Part shown: piece by piece, positions 22,236 to 31,303 of the stretch | Layout: every line of letters begins with the position of its first letter | How positions within the stretch are numbered: the first letter of the stretch is position 1 | DNA from: G038396625 sp038396625 | GTDB taxonomy: Bacteria; Bacillota; Clostridia; Peptostreptococcales; Thermotaleaceae | Direction of reading: 5' to 3' | NCBI GenBank assembly: GCA_038396625.1 | Contig: CP121688.1 | Location: 310,001-374,000 of the forward strand | Length of the DNA: 64,000 nucleotides | The notes under the pieces: generated by a model | What the model saw: the letters and a program-made list of their open reading frames with translations, nothing else | Told to the model about the DNA's origin: nothing | Database searches by the model: none | Program-made: the position numbers and the translations under genes

Positions 22236-22808
22236 ATGAGTAGAATTTGGCTGTTTATGATTATTAGTGGGATCGGTTTTGCTGTAATAAAGGGAAAAAT
22301 TCAAGTGATCAATGAGGTGGTAATTCGGAATACCCAGGAAGCAGTGGTGTTTGCCATTGGTCTTACGGGGATTATGGCAGTATGGTTAGGCTTGATGAAT
22401 ATAGCACAAAAATCGGGCTTCATCAAAAGCATAGGGAAGATGATGAGTCCTGTGATTAGATTGTTATTTCCTGAAATTCCTAAAAATCATCCAGCCATTA
22501 GTGGAATTGTGATGAATATGGTGGCGAATATGTTTGGTGCAGGCAACTCAGCAACAGCGTTGGGACTAAAGGCAATGGAAGAATTACAAAGGATGAATCT
22601 ATATAAAGAACGGGCTACCAATGCCATGTGCATGTTCTTAGTGATCAATATGTCTTCAATACAATTGATTCCTCTTTCGGTATTAAAAATTCGAGCCGAT
22701 GCGGGTTCTCTAAATCCTACGGAAATCATTGGTACATCACTAGTGGCTACAACGGTGTCAACCATTACAGGAATACTGGCTTGTAAAGCATTAGAAAGGA
22801 AGTACTAA
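22236..22808 (+). CDS. spmA: Spore maturation protein A
   Basis: A 190-residue membrane protein of the SpmA (nucleoside-recognition, Gate) type. It shows several hydrophobic segments and the conserved NMVANMFGAGNSATALGLKAM. SpmA and SpmB together are needed for spore core dehydration and heat resistance in Bacillus and Clostridium, probably as a membrane transporter. The ATG follows AAGGAGATG. spmB starts one base after the stop, so the two form an operon. Length is normal. Confidence 0.95.
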   Translation: MSRIWLFMIISGIGFAVIKGKIQVINEVVIRNTQEAVVFAIGLTGIMAVWLGLMNIAQKSGFIKSIGKMMSPVIRLLFPEIPKNHPAISGIVMNMVANMFGAGNSATALGLKAMEELQRMNLYKERATNAMCMFLVINMSSIQLIPLSVLKIRADAGSLNPTEIIGTSLVATTVSTITGILACKALERKY

Positions 22809-22809
22809 T

Positions 22810-23340
22810 ATGGTCTATCTATTGCATTGTATATCTGTCATGATTATTCCTCTGATGATTACTATGATTTTAATCCATGGAGCAATCAAAAAAGTAAATA
22901 TTTATGAAGCTTTTGTTGAAGGGGCAGGGGAAGGATTCAAAACAGCTGTGAGAATTATGCCTTATCTGATTGCCATTTTTCTTGCCATTGGTATTTTTAA
23001 AGACTCTGGCGCGCTAGACCTTTTCATAAAATTACTAACGCCATTCGCTAATTTTTGGGGTATACCTAAAGAAGTTTTGCCCTTAGCCATCATGAGGCCA
23101 GTATCTGGTAGTGGTGCTCTAGGGATTGTAAAGGATTTAATACATACTCATGGTGCAGACTCCTTCATCGGAAGACTCGCCTCTACCATGATGGGCTCCG
23201 CAGAAACCATTTTTTATACCATGGCTGTATATTTTGGTGCAGTTGGAATTAAATACAGTAGACATACGCTTTTAGCAGCATTGATATCACATATTGCTGC
23301 AGTGATTGCTTCTGTTGTTGTTTGTAGCTGGATTTTTTAA
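22810..23340 (+). CDS. spmB: Spore maturation protein B
   Basis: A 176-residue membrane protein, the partner of SpmA. It has the Gate-type repeat EGAGEGFKTAVRIMPYLIAIF, the motif MRPVSGSGALGI, and SAETIFYTMAVYFG near the end. Same role as SpmA in spore maturation. It starts immediately after spmA with a ribosome site (GGAAGTAC) inside spmA. The promoter of the next unit begins 16 bases after the stop; I saw no clear terminator between them. Confidence 0.95.
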   Translation: MVYLLHCISVMIIPLMITMILIHGAIKKVNIYEAFVEGAGEGFKTAVRIMPYLIAIFLAIGIFKDSGALDLFIKLLTPFANFWGIPKEVLPLAIMRPVSGSGALGIVKDLIHTHGADSFIGRLASTMMGSAETIFYTMAVYFGAVGIKYSRHTLLAALISHIAAVIASVVVCSWIF

Positions 23341-23356
23341 ATCACAGGAAACCTGC

Positions 23357-23385
23357 TTGACAGCGGCATATTTAAGTGTTAACAT
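23357..23385 (+). promoter_or_regulatory. Promoter of the GntR/ABC operon
   Basis: TTGACA (23357-23362), 17-base spacer, TAACAT (23380-23385); start expected near 23392, inside the operator below. Confidence 0.65.
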
Positions 23386-23391
23386 AACTAT

Positions 23392-23428
23392 GTACTAATT
23401 GTACTATATAAAATAGTACAATTAGTAC
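23392..23428 (+). promoter_or_regulatory. Operator: perfect 16-bp inverted repeat
   Basis: GTACTAATTGTACTAT (23392-23407) is repeated in exact reverse complement at 23413-23428, with a 5-base spacer. It covers the predicted transcription start and lies 22 bases before the GntR-type gene, so it is the likely autoregulatory site of that repressor. Confidence 0.8.
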
Positions 23429-23450
23429 GTACTGCAATGGAGGTGAAACA

Positions 23451-23840
23451 ATGTTTAAAATAGACCCTAGGAGCAGCACTCCGATTTATCAACAAATTGT
23501 AGAAAGCGTGAAAGAAAATATTCTAAAGGGTATGATTGAACCAGGAGAAAGAATGCCTTCTGTAAGAGAAATGGCAAAGATGATGACATTAAATCCTAAT
23601 ACAGTGCAAAAAGCTTATCAGGAATTAGAAAGACAAAAAGTGATTGTGAGCATAAGGGGAAGAGGTACTTTTATCTCGGAAGATTATGAAGGAAAGAAGG
23701 ATCAGGATAAGATGAAGGCGTTAAGAGAGTTATTCAAAAAGGGAATCGTAGAGGCCCATTATATAGGTATTGAAAAGGAAGAATTATTCAAGATGATTGA
23801 AGATATTCTAAAAGAACTGGAAGGAGGGCTAGAATCGTGA
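23451..23840 (+). CDS. GntR-family regulator, YtrA subfamily
   Basis: A 129-residue regulator. The N-terminal winged helix reads IYQQIVESVKENILKG, PGERMPSVREMA and NPNTVQKAYQELE, and the short C-terminal helical tail is typical of the YtrA group, which controls adjacent ABC transporters. The start follows GGAGGTG. It overlaps the ATPase gene by four bases, and the operator upstream suggests autorepression. In Bacillus YtrA controls a transporter induced by cell-wall antibiotics; whether the inducer is similar here is unknown. Confidence 0.93.
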   Translation: MFKIDPRSSTPIYQQIVESVKENILKGMIEPGERMPSVREMAKMMTLNPNTVQKAYQELERQKVIVSIRGRGTFISEDYEGKKDQDKMKALRELFKKGIVEAHYIGIEKEELFKMIEDILKELEGGLES

Positions 23841-24736
23841 TTCACATAAAAAACGTAAGTAAGACAATAGGAAATATGAAAATACTGGATGAAGTGAATT
23901 TGTTTGTACAGAAGGGATCAATTTATGGATTATTAGGACCGAATGGAGCAGGAAAGACTACACTAATTAGGCATATGGTTGGTATTTATGAGCCAGATGC
24001 AGGAGAGATTTATATTGGTGGAGAGAAAATGAAAAATGAATCTCCCATGAAAGATAGATTAGGCTATGTTCCAGATTTTCAAAACTATTATGCGCAATTT
24101 AAGGTGAAAGACCTTGTAGATTTTTATAGAAATACGTATTCACATTGGAATGAAGAGAGATATCAAAAGCTAAAAAATTTATTTCTACTAGATGAACAAA
24201 AAAAGATTAGACAACTATCGAAAGGGATGAAAACCCAGCTAGGTATTCACCTTAATTTGTCCATCATGCCTCAAGCCATAATCATGGACGAGCCTACTTC
24301 GGGACTTGATCCAGTCATTAGAAGGGAAGTACTTAATTTAATTGTCCAAGAAGTGAGCTTAAACAATACCACTGTTTTCATATCTACCCATAATTTAGGG
24401 GAGTTGGAGCAAATTTGTGATCATATAGGCATGATGAATAAAGGAAAGATTCTTTTAGAAGCAGATTTAGAAGATTTAAAAGAGAAGGTGAGAAAAATTC
24501 AAGTGGTTTTTCAAGACAAGCTTCCAGAAGAACTTCAAAACCACACAAATATATTGAAGATTGAAAGGGTAGGTAAAGTATATCAATTAGTGGTAAGAGA
24601 AGGAATAGAAGAGGTGATGAACAGGATAAAAAAGCATCAGCCAATTCTATTAGAAACCATCGATATGAGCCTAGAAGAAATCTTTATCTATAAGATGGGA
24701 GGAGAAGGATATGCATTTCAAGACATCACTTTTTAA
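23837..24736 (+). CDS. ABC transporter ATP-binding protein (YtrB-like)
   Basis: A 299-residue ATPase. Walker A GPNGAGKTT is near 34-42, the signature is the variant LSKGMKTQL, Walker B is AIIMDEPTSGLDP, and the switch region is FISTHNLGELE. The start is GTG overlapping the regulator stop, with GGAGGG before it. It pairs with the permease, whose start lies 26 bases inside this gene. The cassette fits exporters regulated by YtrA-type repressors, often concerned with antimicrobial peptides or envelope stress; the cargo is unknown. Confidence 0.93.
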   Translation: MIHIKNVSKTIGNMKILDEVNLFVQKGSIYGLLGPNGAGKTTLIRHMVGIYEPDAGEIYIGGEKMKNESPMKDRLGYVPDFQNYYAQFKVKDLVDFYRNTYSHWNEERYQKLKNLFLLDEQKKIRQLSKGMKTQLGIHLNLSIMPQAIIMDEPTSGLDPVIRREVLNLIVQEVSLNNTTVFISTHNLGELEQICDHIGMMNKGKILLEADLEDLKEKVRKIQVVFQDKLPEELQNHTNILKIERVGKVYQLVVREGIEEVMNRIKKHQPILLETIDMSLEEIFIYKMGGEGYAFQDITF

Positions 24737-25763
24737 TATCACCCTTTTTAAAAAGGATATGAAGCTGGTGGCATGGCTTGCTTTCATTGTAACGATCATG
24801 TTGTTCTTAGATGCGCCCCTGAGTCATATAAGATATCTAAATGCCATAGAAAACTTAAATGTCCAACACTATGATTATCAGCAATTACTTGATAGCCACG
24901 CATACATTATTACAGATGCATTAGGAAGAAATACACCCATACAGGTGTTGATCCTATTAATGATACCCGTGATTACAGCGGTTCTCTTAATTGGTGAAGA
25001 AAGAAGGACCAAGACCTTTGATCTTTTAAGTGTGATGCCCTATACAAGAAGTCAGGTTTATTTTAATAAAATTTTAGCAGGGATTGCTAGTTTGCTCATT
25101 CCTTATTTCATCAATTTTGGTATTCTTTCGATGATGCGTGTTTCTATAAAATCGGTTTCTAATATATATACCCATACGGATATTTTTATATGGTTGTGGA
25201 TGAGTATTGTTCCGATGTTGCTTTTTTATAGTTTTACCGTGTTCATGGGGATGGTTGTGGGAACAACACTGGCACAATTGATTCTAACGGGTATTTTCAT
25301 GATATTTCCTATGGGATTTTGGGGACTTGTATATATGAATTTAGATATATTAAATTTGAGTGAAAATTATATCTTTGCTATGAGGGGACTTGAGAAGGTA
25401 GTCCAGTATCTTACACTCCCCGTTTACTTAAAACCAGAGGCTCTTTATTATGGAAAAGTACAAGATTACACGTTTCAGCTGACCATGATACTGATTATGG
25501 TGTCCTTGGCATTTCTCGTAATATCCAAGCGATTGTTCATTAAAAATAAAATGGAGCGGAATGGAGAAATCCTACTATTTCAAAATTTAGAGACTTTCTT
25601 TAAAATCGGTGTGACGTTCTGTACCATGCTTTTAGTGGGTGGGTTTATGGCTATGATGTTTGATGAAAGCATTTTAGCCTTGATCCTAGGTTATGGCGTA
25701 GGAATAGGAATAGGTTGGTTTGTCCCCAATTATTTTATACAAATGAGCAGGGCAAAAGCATAG
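24711..25763 (+). CDS. ABC-2-type transporter permease
   Basis: A 350-residue membrane protein with one N-terminal segment, an extracellular stretch (about 45-75) and roughly six more segments, with GEERRTKTFDLLSVMPYTRSQVYFNK marking the typical cytoplasmic coupling region of ABC-2 permeases (here cited in parts: GEERRTKTFDLL, MPYTRSQVYFNK). It is the partner of the ATPase it overlaps. The C-terminal pair of segments is Gly- and Ile-rich. Nothing shows the substrate. The last gene of the three-gene unit; a new promoter begins 16 bases downstream. Confidence 0.88.
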   Translation: MHFKTSLFNITLFKKDMKLVAWLAFIVTIMLFLDAPLSHIRYLNAIENLNVQHYDYQQLLDSHAYIITDALGRNTPIQVLILLMIPVITAVLLIGEERRTKTFDLLSVMPYTRSQVYFNKILAGIASLLIPYFINFGILSMMRVSIKSVSNIYTHTDIFIWLWMSIVPMLLFYSFTVFMGMVVGTTLAQLILTGIFMIFPMGFWGLVYMNLDILNLSENYIFAMRGLEKVVQYLTLPVYLKPEALYYGKVQDYTFQLTMILIMVSLAFLVISKRLFIKNKMERNGEILLFQNLETFFKIGVTFCTMLLVGGFMAMMFDESILALILGYGVGIGIGWFVPNYFIQMSRAKA

Positions 25764-25778
25764 TTTCAATAAAAACCC

Positions 25779-25805
25779 TTGACAATATATGCATATTTTT
25801 ATAAA
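25779..25805 (+). promoter_or_regulatory. Promoter of the Met T-box/metG unit (tentative)
   Basis: TTGACA (25779-25784) with TATAAA (25800-25805, 15-base spacer) or TAAATT at 17 bases. Confidence 0.45.
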
Positions 25806-25859
25806 TTAGTATATATACTATAGATTATGATCTATCCTAAAAAGACATAAATCCCAAAA

Positions 25860-26118
25860 GTAATGATGGGGAGAGTAAGAATAGAGCTTTCGTTAAAAGA
25901 GAGCCAGAGAAGGTGAAAGCTGGTACGAAGGTGTATTCTGAAGATGGCCCTTAAACTGCATGGCTGAGGTTGATGAGCTTAGGTTATGTCGGAGTTGCGT
26001 CCGTTAAGTTTGCAAGGTGATTTTGGTCACTTATGAAGGTCTTTGCCGCGAGGTAAGGATAAATTAGGGTGGTAGCGCGAGTAAAACCTCGTCCCTTTGT
26101 ATAGGGGCGAGGTTTTTT
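25860..26118 (+). promoter_or_regulatory. T-box riboswitch, methionine type
   Basis: The leader has the stem I AGAGAGCC element, a specifier loop with ATG (25944-25946) in GAAGATGG, the T-box bulge AGGGTGGTAGCGCG (26066-26079), and a terminator (26084-26115 plus T run) that competes with it. Uncharged tRNA-Met should pair with the ATG and TGGT/A region and let transcription continue to the membrane protein and metG. The methionine specifier fits metG. Confidence 0.9.
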
Positions 26119-26150
26119 GATATCCAAATGTATATTGTAGGTGTGAGGTG

Positions 26151-26444
26151 ATGTGTTTGGGCCTGGGAAAGCAGATGGGGCTGGTTTTGAGGTTTGTATA
26201 TGGATACCTTAAGGGCTTTATTTTTGTTGCTATCATTTATATTGCAGTAGCATTAACTGTAATATTCCTTGACCCACAGGAATTTTCCCTATGGATTATT
26301 AAGTACATAAAAACAAGTGAATACAGCAAACTAAAAATTACGATAGCAGGCCATTTTTTAATGGTATTATATGGTATGTTTGAGTGGGTAAAATGTAAGA
26401 ATGAAATTAAGCGAAGAAAGAGGAGGAGAAAAACCTATGAGTAA
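26151..26444 (+). CDS. Small membrane protein between the Met T-box and metG
   Basis: About 97 residues with one or two hydrophobic segments (GFIFVAIIYIAVALTVIF and a weaker HFLMVLYGMFEWV) and a basic tail KRRKRRRKTYE. The stop lies inside metG (overlap of 8 bases), so the two are probably translated in series. The start is uncertain: GAGGTGAT overlaps the first ATG and better serves a TTG at 26157; ATG 26175 is also possible. I do not recognise the family. As it lies behind the T-box it should be induced with metG when charged tRNA-Met runs short. Confidence 0.6.
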   Translation: MCLGLGKQMGLVLRFVYGYLKGFIFVAIIYIAVALTVIFLDPQEFSLWIIKYIKTSEYSKLKITIAGHFLMVLYGMFEWVKCKNEIKRRKRRRKTYE

Positions 26445-28368
26445 CAAAAAATTTTATATCACAACGCCAATCTATTATCCAAGTTCTAATCTTCATATCG
26501 GGCACACCTATACGACAGTAGCTGCTGATGCAATGGCAAGATTTAAGCGATTAACAGGATATGATGTAATGTTTTTAACAGGAACCGATGAGCATGGGCA
26601 AAAGCTTCAAACGGTAGCAAAAGAAAATGGTATGGAACCAAAAGAATATATTGATGGAATCGTAGCAGGTATTAAGAAATTATGGGAGACGCTAGAGATT
26701 TCCTATAATGATTTTATAAGAACTACCGATGATGACCACAAAAGAAGGGTTCAGAAAATATTTCAAAAGCTTTATGATAAAGGAGATATTTACAAGGGAG
26801 AATATGAAGGCTTGTATTGTACTCCTTGTGAATCCTTCTGGACAGAGACACAAGTTGTAGATGGAAAATGTCCAGATTGTGGAAGACCTGTACAACAAAC
26901 AAAAGAGGAAGCATACTTTTTCAAACTATCAAAGTACCAAGATAGATTATTAAAGTTGTTTGAAGAACATCCAGAATTTTTACAACCTACATCTAGAAAA
27001 AATGAAATGGTTAACTTTATCAAGGCAGGACTTGAAGATTTATGTGTTTCAAGAACAAGCTTTGATTGGGGTATAAAGGTACCAATTGATGAAAAGCATG
27101 TGATTTATGTATGGCTTGATGCATTATCCAACTATATTACAGCATTAGGCTATCCAGAAGAAGCAGATGAAAAATATAAAAAATATTGGCCTGCTGATGT
27201 GCATCTAATGGCAAAGGAAATTGTAAGATTCCATACCATCATATGGCCTGCAATGTTAATGGCTTTAGATATTCCTCTTCCCAAAAAAGTATTTGGACAT
27301 GGATGGATATTATTAGAGGGAGGAAAAATGTCTAAATCCAAAGGCAATGTGGTGGATCCTGTGATCTTGGTAGAAAGATATGGCGTAGATGCTTTAAAAT
27401 ATTTTCTTTTGAGAGAATATTCCTTTGGCCAAGATGGGGTGTTTACGAATGAAGTATTATTAAATCGTATTAATTCAGATTTAGCCAATGATCTAGGAAA
27501 TCTTGTAAGTAGAACTGTGGCGATGATTGATAAATATAATGGAGGCATTATACCAGCACCTAAGCAAGCAGGAGAATTTGATGAAGATTTAAAGAAAATT
27601 GCTACTGCTGCTTCTACAAAATTGGAAGAGAAAATGAACCAATTAGATTACAGCAACGCTTTAGAAGAAATTTGGAAAGTTGTGAGAAGAACCAATAAAT
27701 ATATTGATGAAACCATGCCATGGATTTTGGCAAAGGATGAAGAGAAAAAGGATAGGCTAGATACAGTTTTATATAATCTAGCAGATGCAATTCGAATTAT
27801 TTCTGTATTAATTCAGCCTTTTATGCATGCTACATCCCAAAAAATATGGGTACAATTGGGTATAGATCATGGACAGGGAACCGCATGGGAGGATACTTTT
27901 ACATTTGACAAGCTTCCAAGTGGTGTAAAGGTGCATAAACAAGCACCATTATTCCCAAGAATTGATGTAGCCAAAGAATTGGAGGAATTAGAAGCTTCTG
28001 TCAATAAGAAGGAAGAACAGCCACAAAAAGAAGAAAAGATTGAACACAAACCAGAAATTACGATCGATGATTTTGATAAAGTAGATTTAAAAGTAGGACA
28101 GATTATGGAATGCAAGAAACATCCTAAGGCTGATAAATTACTGGTATCCCAAGTAAAAATAGGTAATGAAACAAGACAAATTGTATCAGGCATTGCCAAG
28201 TATTATAAGCCGGAAGAATTGGTGGGTAAGAAGGTTATTGTTGTTACTAATTTGAAACCCATTAAATTAAGAGGCCAAGAATCAAAAGGAATGATTCTTG
28301 CTGCAGATTCAGGAGAACAATTAACTTTATTGACTGCAGACATTGAAGACGGTGCACAAGTAAGCTAG
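26437..28368 (+). CDS. metG: Methionyl-tRNA synthetase
   Basis: A 643-residue class I synthetase that charges tRNA-Met. HIGH is at 20-23, the zinc knuckle cysteines are C128, C131, C145 and C148, and KMSKS is at 297-301. A Lys/Glu linker (about 520-540) leads to the C-terminal tRNA-binding (EMAP-II-like) domain with VDLKVGQIMECKKHP. The ATG at 26437 follows GAGGAGG; the longer in-frame start at 26401 lacks a site. It is controlled by the T-box upstream and followed by tatD 19 bases on, as metS-yabD in B. subtilis. Confidence 0.97.
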   Translation: MSNKKFYITTPIYYPSSNLHIGHTYTTVAADAMARFKRLTGYDVMFLTGTDEHGQKLQTVAKENGMEPKEYIDGIVAGIKKLWETLEISYNDFIRTTDDDHKRRVQKIFQKLYDKGDIYKGEYEGLYCTPCESFWTETQVVDGKCPDCGRPVQQTKEEAYFFKLSKYQDRLLKLFEEHPEFLQPTSRKNEMVNFIKAGLEDLCVSRTSFDWGIKVPIDEKHVIYVWLDALSNYITALGYPEEADEKYKKYWPADVHLMAKEIVRFHTIIWPAMLMALDIPLPKKVFGHGWILLEGGKMSKSKGNVVDPVILVERYGVDALKYFLLREYSFGQDGVFTNEVLLNRINSDLANDLGNLVSRTVAMIDKYNGGIIPAPKQAGEFDEDLKKIATAASTKLEEKMNQLDYSNALEEIWKVVRRTNKYIDETMPWILAKDEEKKDRLDTVLYNLADAIRIISVLIQPFMHATSQKIWVQLGIDHGQGTAWEDTFTFDKLPSGVKVHKQAPLFPRIDVAKELEELEASVNKKEEQPQKEEKIEHKPEITIDDFDKVDLKVGQIMECKKHPKADKLLVSQVKIGNETRQIVSGIAKYYKPEELVGKKVIVVTNLKPIKLRGQESKGMILAADSGEQLTLLTADIEDGAQVS

Positions 28369-28387
28369 TCCTTAAAGGAGTGATGAT

Positions 28388-29155
28388 ATGCTTTTTGATT
28401 CTCATGCGCATCTTGATGATGCTAGATTTGATAAAGATCGAGAACAGATTTTAAAAAATGCCAAAGAAAATGGTATTACCTATATTATGAATCCTGGTGC
28501 AGATTTTGAGACTTCTGTAAAAGCTGTGGAGCTTGCTTCCCAATATGATATGGTTTATGCAGCAGTGGGCGTACATCCCCATGATGCAAAGGATATGGAT
28601 GAAATGACTTTAGCACTTTTAAAAGGACTTGCCAAAAAACCTAAGGTAAAGGCCATTGGAGAGATAGGTTTGGATTATCATTATGATCATTCCCCTAGGG
28701 ATATACAAAAAGAGTGGTTTAAAAGGCAAATTCAGTTGGCAAAGACGATCGCATTGCCCATCATCATTCATGATCGGGAAGCGAATGAAGATGTGATGCG
28801 CATACTTAAAAAGGAGAAGGCCTTTGACACAGGAGTTGTGTTGCACTGTTATTCAGGAAGTGCTGAGTTAGCGAAGCAATATACCAAGCTAGGCGCGTAT
28901 ATTTCTATTGCTGGACCTCTAACTTATAAAAATGCAAGGAAAACAGTGGAAGTAGTAGATACAATACCTCTTGAATATTTATTCATTGAAACAGATTCCC
29001 CTTATTTAACACCTATGCCCCATAGAGGCAAGCGAAATGAAATGGCTTATGTAAGGTATGTGGCAGAAAAAATAGCGGAAATTAAAAAATGTTCTTTGGA
29101 AGAGGTGGCGTATCAAACCACAGAAAATGCGAAAAGGTTTTTTCGAATTAAGTAA
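28388..29155 (+). CDS. tatD: TatD-family deoxyribonuclease
   Basis: A 255-residue TIM-barrel metal-dependent hydrolase. It has HAHLDD at the start (H6, H8), the GEIGLDYHYD motif (about 91-100), IIIHDREA, LHCYSGS and ETDSPYL, all metal or active-site elements of TatD/YcfH proteins. These act as 3'-5' exonucleases on DNA or RNA. It follows metG closely and precedes the exported genes, matching the metS-yabD order in Bacillus. The start has AAAGGAGTG. Confidence 0.95.
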   Translation: MLFDSHAHLDDARFDKDREQILKNAKENGITYIMNPGADFETSVKAVELASQYDMVYAAVGVHPHDAKDMDEMTLALLKGLAKKPKVKAIGEIGLDYHYDHSPRDIQKEWFKRQIQLAKTIALPIIIHDREANEDVMRILKKEKAFDTGVVLHCYSGSAELAKQYTKLGAYISIAGPLTYKNARKTVEVVDTIPLEYLFIETDSPYLTPMPHRGKRNEMAYVRYVAEKIAEIKKCSLEEVAYQTTENAKRFFRIK

Positions 29156-29190
29156 ATAAAAGGATCAGAGAAGATAGATATAGGATAGAC

Positions 29191-29220
29191 TGAAGGGACG
29201 TATTGCAATACGTCCCTTCA
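29191..29220. other. 30-bp perfect palindrome after tatD
   Basis: TGAAGGGACGTATT (29191-29204) and its exact reverse complement (29207-29220) are separated by GC. The following bases TCTTG are only weakly T-rich, so it may be a terminator-like hairpin, a processing site or an operator for the next gene. Confidence 0.6.
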
Positions 29221-29348
29221 TCTTGTGAGGTATACACCATGGTGATATATCCATGCGATGCTATATTTTTTCAATCTGTGATATGGTATACTACAATTAT
29301 CCTACGAAATGGAAAAAATTGTGCATTTTTTACGAGGGGGATGAGAAT

Positions 29349-30920
29349 ATGTATAAACGAGGATTGCTACTAATAATTGCTATATTAATAGGAGGTATGA
29401 TGATTTTACCTGCCGAAGCACAAGAAGGAGAGCATATTGAAATACAAAAGGATGAAGATGTGTATGCGGGGATTACAAAAGGCGAATTTATAAGCACCTT
29501 GGTAGAGATGATGGGTTGGAATAGCCAAGGACAAGTGCAGGATATGGAAGAATATATTTATTTAGCTAATCAACATGGGTTGGGGCTAAATCCTGAGGAA
29601 GATTTTAACGGGGATATTTCAAAACAAGATGCGACATATATATTGATACGAAGTATGGGTTATGATCCTCTTGAAAAGGAAATCAATCTATTACACAGCC
29701 CTTTTGATGACTTAGTTATAGATTCAAGTAAACCAGCACAAACAATTATAATGGAGATGTATGAAAAACTCATTGCACCCATAGAAGGGTTGCATGGATT
29801 TTATGCGATTAAATCCTATGCCCAAAGGGACTTCATTCCTCAGCTGGATGGTGTGAACTTTGGTTGGAGTCGTTTGGAATTTAATGATGAAAGCAATAAA
29901 ATAGATTTAAAAGTAGATGAGAAGAACCATTTCCATATACCAGAAAAATTCTCAGAGGTAACGGAAAAGGCAAAACAAAATAACATCTCTAAGCATTTAA
30001 TGATATTTGCATCACAATTTACAAAAGATGAAGCAGGAATAGGTATTGTTGAACATATTATTGCAAATAATGAAGCCCAAGAAGCAATCATTCAACAAAT
30101 CATAGAGCATGTTAATGGCATAGAAAAATATGGAGAGCAGGCTGAATTTGATGGTGTTGTAATCGATTTTGAAGATATCCGAGAAGAAGTACTGGCTGAA
30201 AAATTCAACCTATTTTTACGAGCATTAAAAGATGAACTTGATGAAAGCAATAAAAAATTGTATGTAACCGTTCCCCCAAGAAAATACTATAAAGGGTACG
30301 ATTACAAAACCATTGGAGAGATTACAGACGGAGTTATTTTAATGGCGCATGATTATTATGAGAAAAATGCGGATTCTATAAAACTATCCAATGAGATGCA
30401 ATCTTTTTATAAAATCAAAACACCCTTAACGCCTATAGAAAATATACATAATAAAGGTTTTGATCTCTATCATGCCCTAAAAGACATAACGGATGAGGCA
30501 ACAGGTATTAGAGATAAGCATAAAATTTATCTTCAAATCTCTTTTGATGTGGCACAATGGCGCGGAATAGAAGAAGCTGGGGAAATAAAAATATGGCGGG
30601 AACAACCAACCTATGATGCTGTAAAAAAAAGAATACAAAATGAAGGCTCCAAACAGGATTTACAAATGCATTATGACAAAAGGTTTGAAAATCCATATTT
30701 GACTTACTATGACGCAGAAAGTGATATCCATAATATCCTTTGGTATGAAGACACTCGTAGTGTCCTTACAAAAATTAATTTGGCGAAGTTATTTGGGATA
30801 AAAAATATTTCCCTATGGCGCCTAGGAAACATTCCTGGGTATGATCAAGAAAACGAAAAATTTATGTATTTAGATACATGGCAGCAAATTCTAAAACAAC
30901 ATCATAAAGACGCAAATTAA
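29349..30920 (+). CDS. Exported GH18-like glycoside hydrolase
   Basis: A 523-residue exported protein. A signal peptide (about 1-24) ends ILPAEAQ. An N-terminal region (about 40-130) has two SLH-like stretches (YAGITKGEFISTLVEMMGW and ISKQDATYILIRSMGY). The rest resembles a GH18 barrel: the motif FDGVVIDFED (about 266-275) matches the DGxxxDxE catalytic signature with Glu as the acid. Family members cleave chitin or peptidoglycan and in spore-formers include cortex enzymes, so a wall or spore role is likely. The ATG follows GAGGGGGATG; an upstream ATG in frame would mask the signal peptide. Sits between tatD and the yabE-like gene, where Bacillus has nothing similar. Confidence 0.75.
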   Translation: MYKRGLLLIIAILIGGMMILPAEAQEGEHIEIQKDEDVYAGITKGEFISTLVEMMGWNSQGQVQDMEEYIYLANQHGLGLNPEEDFNGDISKQDATYILIRSMGYDPLEKEINLLHSPFDDLVIDSSKPAQTIIMEMYEKLIAPIEGLHGFYAIKSYAQRDFIPQLDGVNFGWSRLEFNDESNKIDLKVDEKNHFHIPEKFSEVTEKAKQNNISKHLMIFASQFTKDEAGIGIVEHIIANNEAQEAIIQQIIEHVNGIEKYGEQAEFDGVVIDFEDIREEVLAEKFNLFLRALKDELDESNKKLYVTVPPRKYYKGYDYKTIGEITDGVILMAHDYYEKNADSIKLSNEMQSFYKIKTPLTPIENIHNKGFDLYHALKDITDEATGIRDKHKIYLQISFDVAQWRGIEEAGEIKIWREQPTYDAVKKRIQNEGSKQDLQMHYDKRFENPYLTYYDAESDIHNILWYEDTRSVLTKINLAKLFGIKNISLWRLGNIPGYDQENEKFMYLDTWQQILKQHHKDAN

Positions 30921-30980
30921 TTTCCCGTATATGTTAAATGGATGCAAAAATCAATATACATATGAGTTAAGGATAAAAAG

Positions 30981-31016
30981 AAACAGGCATTCTGGCAGAA
31001 CGGGTGCCTGTTTTTT
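30981..31016 (+). terminator. Rho-independent terminator after the GH18-like gene
   Basis: AACAGGCA (30981-30988) pairs with TGCCTGTT around a 15-base loop, followed by T. The rest of the gap to 31304 holds the promoter at 31234 and otherwise nothing I could assign. Confidence 0.75.
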
Positions 31017-31233
31017 ATACAAAAATATCATTTTATGAAAATTGCCCGGGAAATATGACGAAGAATAGAAAAAGGACAAAATCCTATAGCAGATTAGGCA
31101 GAAGAAATAGGACTTCCATGTTTTAAAAACATTATGATATAATACCCATATCCTTTGGAAAAAGCATGGAATATGTATAAAAAATTTTTCTATGCCAATA
31201 ATACTAAATGTTTCGGGTAAGTCATACAAAAAT

Positions 31234-31262
31234 TTGACTTTGAATAAATTTTTGTGTAGAAT
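31234..31262 (+). promoter_or_regulatory. Promoter of the yabE-like gene
   Basis: TTGACT (31234-31239), 17-base spacer, TAGAAT (31257-31262). Confidence 0.75.
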
Positions 31263-31303
31263 ACTATGGTTGCCCCGTAACAAAAAAAGGAGGTATAGAA
31301 CCT

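Noticed and set aside
31020..31303. c-di-AMP (ydaO-type) riboswitch before the yabE-like gene
   Set aside because: Such leaders often precede wall-lytic genes, but I found none of the conserved blocks; only a promoter is visible.
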